The notes below the pieces were generated by a model that did no database searches, had not been told where the DNA came from, and worked only from the letters and a program-made list of their open reading frames with translations. From Deltaproteobacteria bacterium (GTDB taxonomy: Bacteria; Desulfobacterota; Binatia; Binatales; Binataceae), in assembly GCA_021799555.1 (NCBI GenBank), contig JAJZAG010000165.1, forward strand, positions 1-8,344: 8,344 nt of DNA, written 5' to 3'. The translations under genes were made by a program, and so were the position numbers. Positions within the stretch are counted from its first letter, which is position 1; the number at the start of each line of letters is the position of its first letter. Of the stretch, positions 5,346-8,344 are shown piece after piece.

Positions 5346-6196
5346 ATCGGCCGACGATCCGCGCGCTCGGTGCGATTTCCTCAATTCTCATCTGTCTACT
5401 CGGCGCCGCGCGCGTCGCTTGCGCCCAGGTCGATCCGTGGGAGTTCGAGGTCTATCCCTACGCGACCGAAGGCCGCGGCGTGGCCGAAATCGAAACCGAC
5501 AACGCCGTCATCGCAAGCGGCCACGGCCACGGTGGCGAAGGCACCGCCGCCGGAGACTTCCGCAGCCAGGGGATGTGGTATAACCAGTACGAACTGACTT
5601 ATGGCCTGACTGATCGAATCGAAGCGTCTGCGTATCTTTTGATGGCGCAGCCGAGCGGCCGTGGCTATTGGTACGCGGTCACCGAGTATCGTCTCCGCGG
5701 GCGGCTCTTCGATCCCGGAGTGCTGCCGATCGATCTCGGATGGTACGCGGAACTCGAGTGGCACAAGACGCCACAATTCGATAACGCCGATATCGAGATG
5801 GAATTGCGTCCGATCCTCGAAGAGGACATCGGTCGATTCTCATTCATCGCCAATCCGATCTTCGAGAAAGTATTGAAAGGCGTGGGTGTGAACCAGGGCT
5901 TCGAGTTTGGCTATTCGGCCGGAACTTACTACCGATGGACTCGCTATCTGTCGCCCGGAATAGAATTTTATGGCGGCGCGGGCCTGATCGACGGCACCGA
6001 CCCCTTAAGTTCGCAACAGCATTACATAGTTCCCGTAATCTGGGGCGAGCTCCCGCACGGTATCGAATACAACCTCGGCCCCGGTATCGGAGTTACGCGC
6101 GGTTCCGATCGCGTGCTCGTAAAATTCAACTTCGAGTTGGAACAATTTATCGGCGCGCTGTTCGGCCCCTCTTCCGAGCAGGGATGGTTCTTCTGA
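5342..6196 (+). CDS. Predicted outer-membrane beta-barrel protein in the iron operon
   Basis: Product of 284 residues from GTG 5342, whose GTGA overlaps the cupredoxin stop; translation is probably coupled, since the nearest GAAGG is 15 bases away. The N terminus is a signal peptide (basic start, hydrophobic core, cleavage after A-C-A at 28). The mature part has many alternating, aromatic-rich strands such as YNQYELTYGLTDRIEASAYL (80-99) and FEFGYSAGTYYRWTRY, with acidic loops, and ends in phenylalanine (GWFF), as outer-membrane barrels do. The overall look resembles MetA-pathway/transporter-like barrels, but the family is not certain. A glycine-histidine loop, HGHGGEG (61-67), follows the first strand and could bind metal. 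Placement behind the Fur box and cupredoxin suggests passage of iron or another metal across the outer membrane; this is inference. Confidence 0.8.
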   Translation: MNRPTIRALGAISSILICLLGAARVACAQVDPWEFEVYPYATEGRGVAEIETDNAVIASGHGHGGEGTAAGDFRSQGMWYNQYELTYGLTDRIEASAYLLMAQPSGRGYWYAVTEYRLRGRLFDPGVLPIDLGWYAELEWHKTPQFDNADIEMELRPILEEDIGRFSFIANPIFEKVLKGVGVNQGFEFGYSAGTYYRWTRYLSPGIEFYGGAGLIDGTDPLSSQQHYIVPVIWGELPHGIEYNLGPGIGVTRGSDRVLVKFNFELEQFIGALFGPSSEQGWFF

Positions 6197-6197
6197 G

Positions 6198-6986
6198 CTA
6201 GCGCGGAATTAGCGGCACGAGACTGACTATCAGCTCGATCAGGATCAGAACGCCGATCGCGACTTCCAGCAGGACGAGGCGGCGGTCGCGCGCGACTCCG
6301 AGCACGAGCTCGAGCGCCTCCTGCACGCTGCGCAGCTTCGACTCGAGCGTGGCGTAGCGATCCGCGAGGTCGAATTCGGCGCGCAGGTCTTCGTATATCC
6401 TGTCCATCGCCGCGTCGTCCCATGTCGCCTCCGGCTTGTCGAGCAGATGCAGCACCGTGATGACTTCGGTGCGCGTCGTGACCGCCTCTCCGATAAAACG
6501 ATGCAGCGGGCGCGTATTGAGCGCCACCGTACCGCGCCGTTCCAGGCGCTCGACCAGCGCGCTGGTGCGCGCGAACAGATCATCGACAATCTGCTCGTAG
6601 TATTCCATCGCAGTGCTTTGCGCCATCGTGCGCGCGACGATGCTGGCGCGGGGCGGATTGAAGCGGTCCACGTGCAGCGTTCCGCCAACGATTCCGGTCT
6701 GGAACGCGGGGTCCTCGACGACGGTGTAATCCTCGCTGATCGCCTTGGCCGTGAGCTTCGGTATCGCGGCGCGAATCTCCTCGAGTACCGCCTCGCGGCG
6801 GTCGCGGGCGACATCGTGCGCGACGACGGCGCCGAAACGGTAAACATAAATTCCGCCGTCGGGTTCGATCGGCACGAATAACTCATGACCGCCGAGCCGC
6901 GCCCCCGGAAATAAAGACGCGAGCTGGCGCAGCGAGAAGTTCTCCTCGAACGCGGTCGCGTGAAACTGATGCGTACGCGATGCCAT
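6198..6986 (-). CDS. RMD1/YagE (DUF155) family protein with C-terminal membrane anchor
   Basis: Product of 262 residues in the DUF155 family, which includes bacterial YagE and the eukaryotic RMD1 and mitochondrial RMND1 proteins; the biochemical function in bacteria is unknown. Visible family traits are GIYVYRFGAVVAHDV (45-59) early in the domain, a middle helical part (EYYEQIVDDLFARTSALVERL), and the typical ending RIYEDLRAEFDLADRYATL followed by a coiled region and one transmembrane helix (about 237-258, VLLEVAIGVLILIELIVSLV). There is no signal peptide, so the bulk should face the cytoplasm with a C-terminal tail anchor. ATG at 6986-6984 has no strong ribosome site. It lies 43 bases after the amidase stop on the same strand, so co-transcription is likely. 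Its stop faces that of the barrel gene with a single base between them. Confidence 0.88.
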   Translation of the reverse strand: MASRTHQFHATAFEENFSLRQLASLFPGARLGGHELFVPIEPDGGIYVYRFGAVVAHDVARDRREAVLEEIRAAIPKLTAKAISEDYTVVEDPAFQTGIVGGTLHVDRFNPPRASIVARTMAQSTAMEYYEQIVDDLFARTSALVERLERRGTVALNTRPLHRFIGEAVTTRTEVITVLHLLDKPEATWDDAAMDRIYEDLRAEFDLADRYATLESKLRSVQEALELVLGVARDRRLVLLEVAIGVLILIELIVSLVPLIPR

Positions 6987-7029
6987 CGATAGCGCCGAGT
7001 CGATTCCGCTCCCGATTGCAACCGAGTGC

Positions 7030-8344
7030 TCAGAGCGCCGGATGCTTGTCCTTCCACGGGCGCGCTTCCTCGAACGCCGCGCCCAGCGCGATCACTCCCG
7101 CTTCATCGTAGGGCCGCCCGACAATCTGCACGCCGATGGGCAGGCCCTCCTTGCTGAACCCGTTGGGCAGCGTGATCGCGGGCTGACCGGTCGCATTGAA
7201 CGGGAACACGAACGCGGTCCATCCGTAAATCTCCTCGCCGGCTTTTTCCGGCCGCACGGCAAGCGTGCCAAGCGTGACCGCCGGCCGCGTGATCGTCGGT
7301 GTCAGAAGCGCGTCGTACGGCATCAGGCGCTGCACGATCTCGCGCGCGGTATTGTGTACCTGCGTGAGCGCCCGAATATAATCGACCGCGAGAATCTTTC
7401 CGCCGTACTCCCAGGTGCTGCGCACCATCGGGTCCATCAGCTCCGGCTTCTCCACGCGGTTCGCGCCCACCCCGGCCATCACGACAACGCGCACATGCTC
7501 GACCAGCATCTTGCCCGGATCGAGCGCGATCGGCTCGACGCGATGCCCCATCGCGGTGAAGGCGTCACAGGCGCTCTCGAACGCGGCGCGGGTTTCCGGC
7601 TCGACCGGGCCGAGCGCGCTTTCGAAGATCGCGGCCAGGCGCAGATTTTTCGGGCGCGCGCCGATCGATTCCACAAACGGCCGCGCATTCGGCCACGCCG
7701 CGTAAGGGTCGCCGTCGGCGTGCCCCGCCATCGCGTCCAGCATCAGCGCCGCATCGCGCACCGTGCGCGCCATCGGTCCGGTGGTCGAAAATCCGCCCCA
7801 TCCTTCGCCCGCCGCCGGCGCCGACGTGATCCGTCCGCGCGCCGGTTTGATTCCGACAATCCCGCAGCACGCCGACGGGATGCGGATCGATCCTCCGCCG
7901 TCGCTGCCCTGCGCGATCGGATGCATTCCCGCCGCGACCGCGGCGCCCGCGCCACCGCTGGAACCGCCCGCGGTATGCGCAAGGTTCCACGGATTGCGCG
8001 CGGGCGGGCACAGGCCTGATTCTGTTGTGGGACGCGAGCCGAACTCGGGCGTGGTGGTCTTACCGAGTAATATTCCGCCCGAATTTCGCAGCCGCACCAC
8101 TAACTCGGCGTCGGACGGCGCGTGCCAGTATTCGTAGTTCTTCGAGCCAAAGGTGGTGCGAATATCTTTTGTCCACACCAGATCTTTCAACGAATAGGCG
8201 ACGCCGAACAGCGGCAGCTTCGCCGCTTCCTGCGCCGATGCCTTCTCGAGCTTTGCGGCGTCGGCGAGCGCGCGCTCGGCAGTGACCGTCATGAACGCAC
8301 CGAGCTTCGGATTGAGCGCTTCAATCCGGCCAAGAAAGAATTCC
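7030..8344 (-). CDS. Amidase-signature family enzyme, N terminus beyond window edge
   Basis: Hydrolyses an amide bond; the substrate (aryl amide, carbamate, indoleacetamide-like or other) cannot be told from sequence. The frame stays open to the right edge: codons upstream of the ATG at 8292-8290 read GRIEALNPKLGAF, typical of the family N terminus, so that ATG is internal. About 437 residues are visible. Counting from that internal methionine, the Ser-cisSer-Lys triad is complete: K36 in SLKDL, S111 in AGGSSGGAGAA and S135 in GSDGGGSIRIPS; spacings of 75 and 24 residues equal those of fatty acid amide hydrolase. The C terminus has FPFNATGQPAITLPNG, the usual family block. It is not followed by GatB or GatC, and the SDGGGSIR form is common in stand-alone amidases, so a GatA role is unlikely. 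The RMD1-like gene follows after 43 bases. The promoter is outside the window. Confidence 0.93.
   Translation of the reverse strand, partial: EFFLGRIEALNPKLGAFMTVTAERALADAAKLEKASAQEAAKLPLFGVAYSLKDLVWTKDIRTTFGSKNYEYWHAPSDAELVVRLRNSGGILLGKTTTPEFGSRPTTESGLCPPARNPWNLAHTAGGSSGGAGAAVAAGMHPIAQGSDGGGSIRIPSACCGIVGIKPARGRITSAPAAGEGWGGFSTTGPMARTVRDAALMLDAMAGHADGDPYAAWPNARPFVESIGARPKNLRLAAIFESALGPVEPETRAAFESACDAFTAMGHRVEPIALDPGKMLVEHVRVVVMAGVGANRVEKPELMDPMVRSTWEYGGKILAVDYIRALTQVHNTAREIVQRLMPYDALLTPTITRPAVTLGTLAVRPEKAGEEIYGWTAFVFPFNATGQPAITLPNGFSKEGLPIGVQIVGRPYDEAGVIALGAAFEEARPWKDKHPAL

Noticed and set aside
7042..8019. Plus-strand frame opposite the amidase
   Set aside because: Arginine-rich shadow of the amidase gene without any recognisable domain.
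8290..8292. ATG at 8292 as the true amidase start
   Set aside because: The frame continues upstream with the family-typical segment RIEALNPKLGAF, so the gene runs past the window edge.

Overview
The window is GC-rich and gene-dense, with about ten protein genes and no RNA genes, CRISPR array or mobile element that I can see. Signal peptides, a predicted outer-membrane barrel, a zinc-finger anti-sigma factor and a Fur-type iron box point to a free-living Gram-negative (diderm) bacterium. The gene mix fits a soil or sediment lineage such as Acidobacteria, Deltaproteobacteria-like groups or Binatota, but no gene here fixes the taxonomy.

Left region (1-2935): a secreted protein with histidine-proline repeats (1-498, minus strand, cut by the window edge) is divergent from a four-gene block on the plus strand. 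That block encodes an ECF sigma factor, a zinc-binding single-pass anti-sigma factor, a small exported protein and a DUF3106-type exported protein made of exact 18-residue repeats. The last three genes overlap or nearly touch, so this looks like one operon. It reads as an envelope-stress or envelope-signal module whose exported members may act as sensors or chaperones. This is the most interesting part of the window.

Middle region (3009-4663): a class II aldolase and a PfkB/ribokinase-family sugar kinase overlap by one base. They probably form a small sugar or sugar-phosphate salvage operon whose substrate cannot be read from sequence.

Iron region (4664-6196): a roughly 340-base leader carries a perfect 7-1-7 Fur-type palindrome over a sigma70-like promoter. 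It is followed by a small periplasmic cupredoxin-fold protein and a predicted outer-membrane barrel protein that overlap by four bases. They look like an iron-repressed pair, but no iron permease follows.

Right region (6198-8344, minus strand): an amidase-signature enzyme, running off the right edge at its N terminus, is followed after 42 bases by an RMD1/YagE (DUF155) family membrane-anchored protein. The latter converges on the barrel gene with one base between the stop codons.
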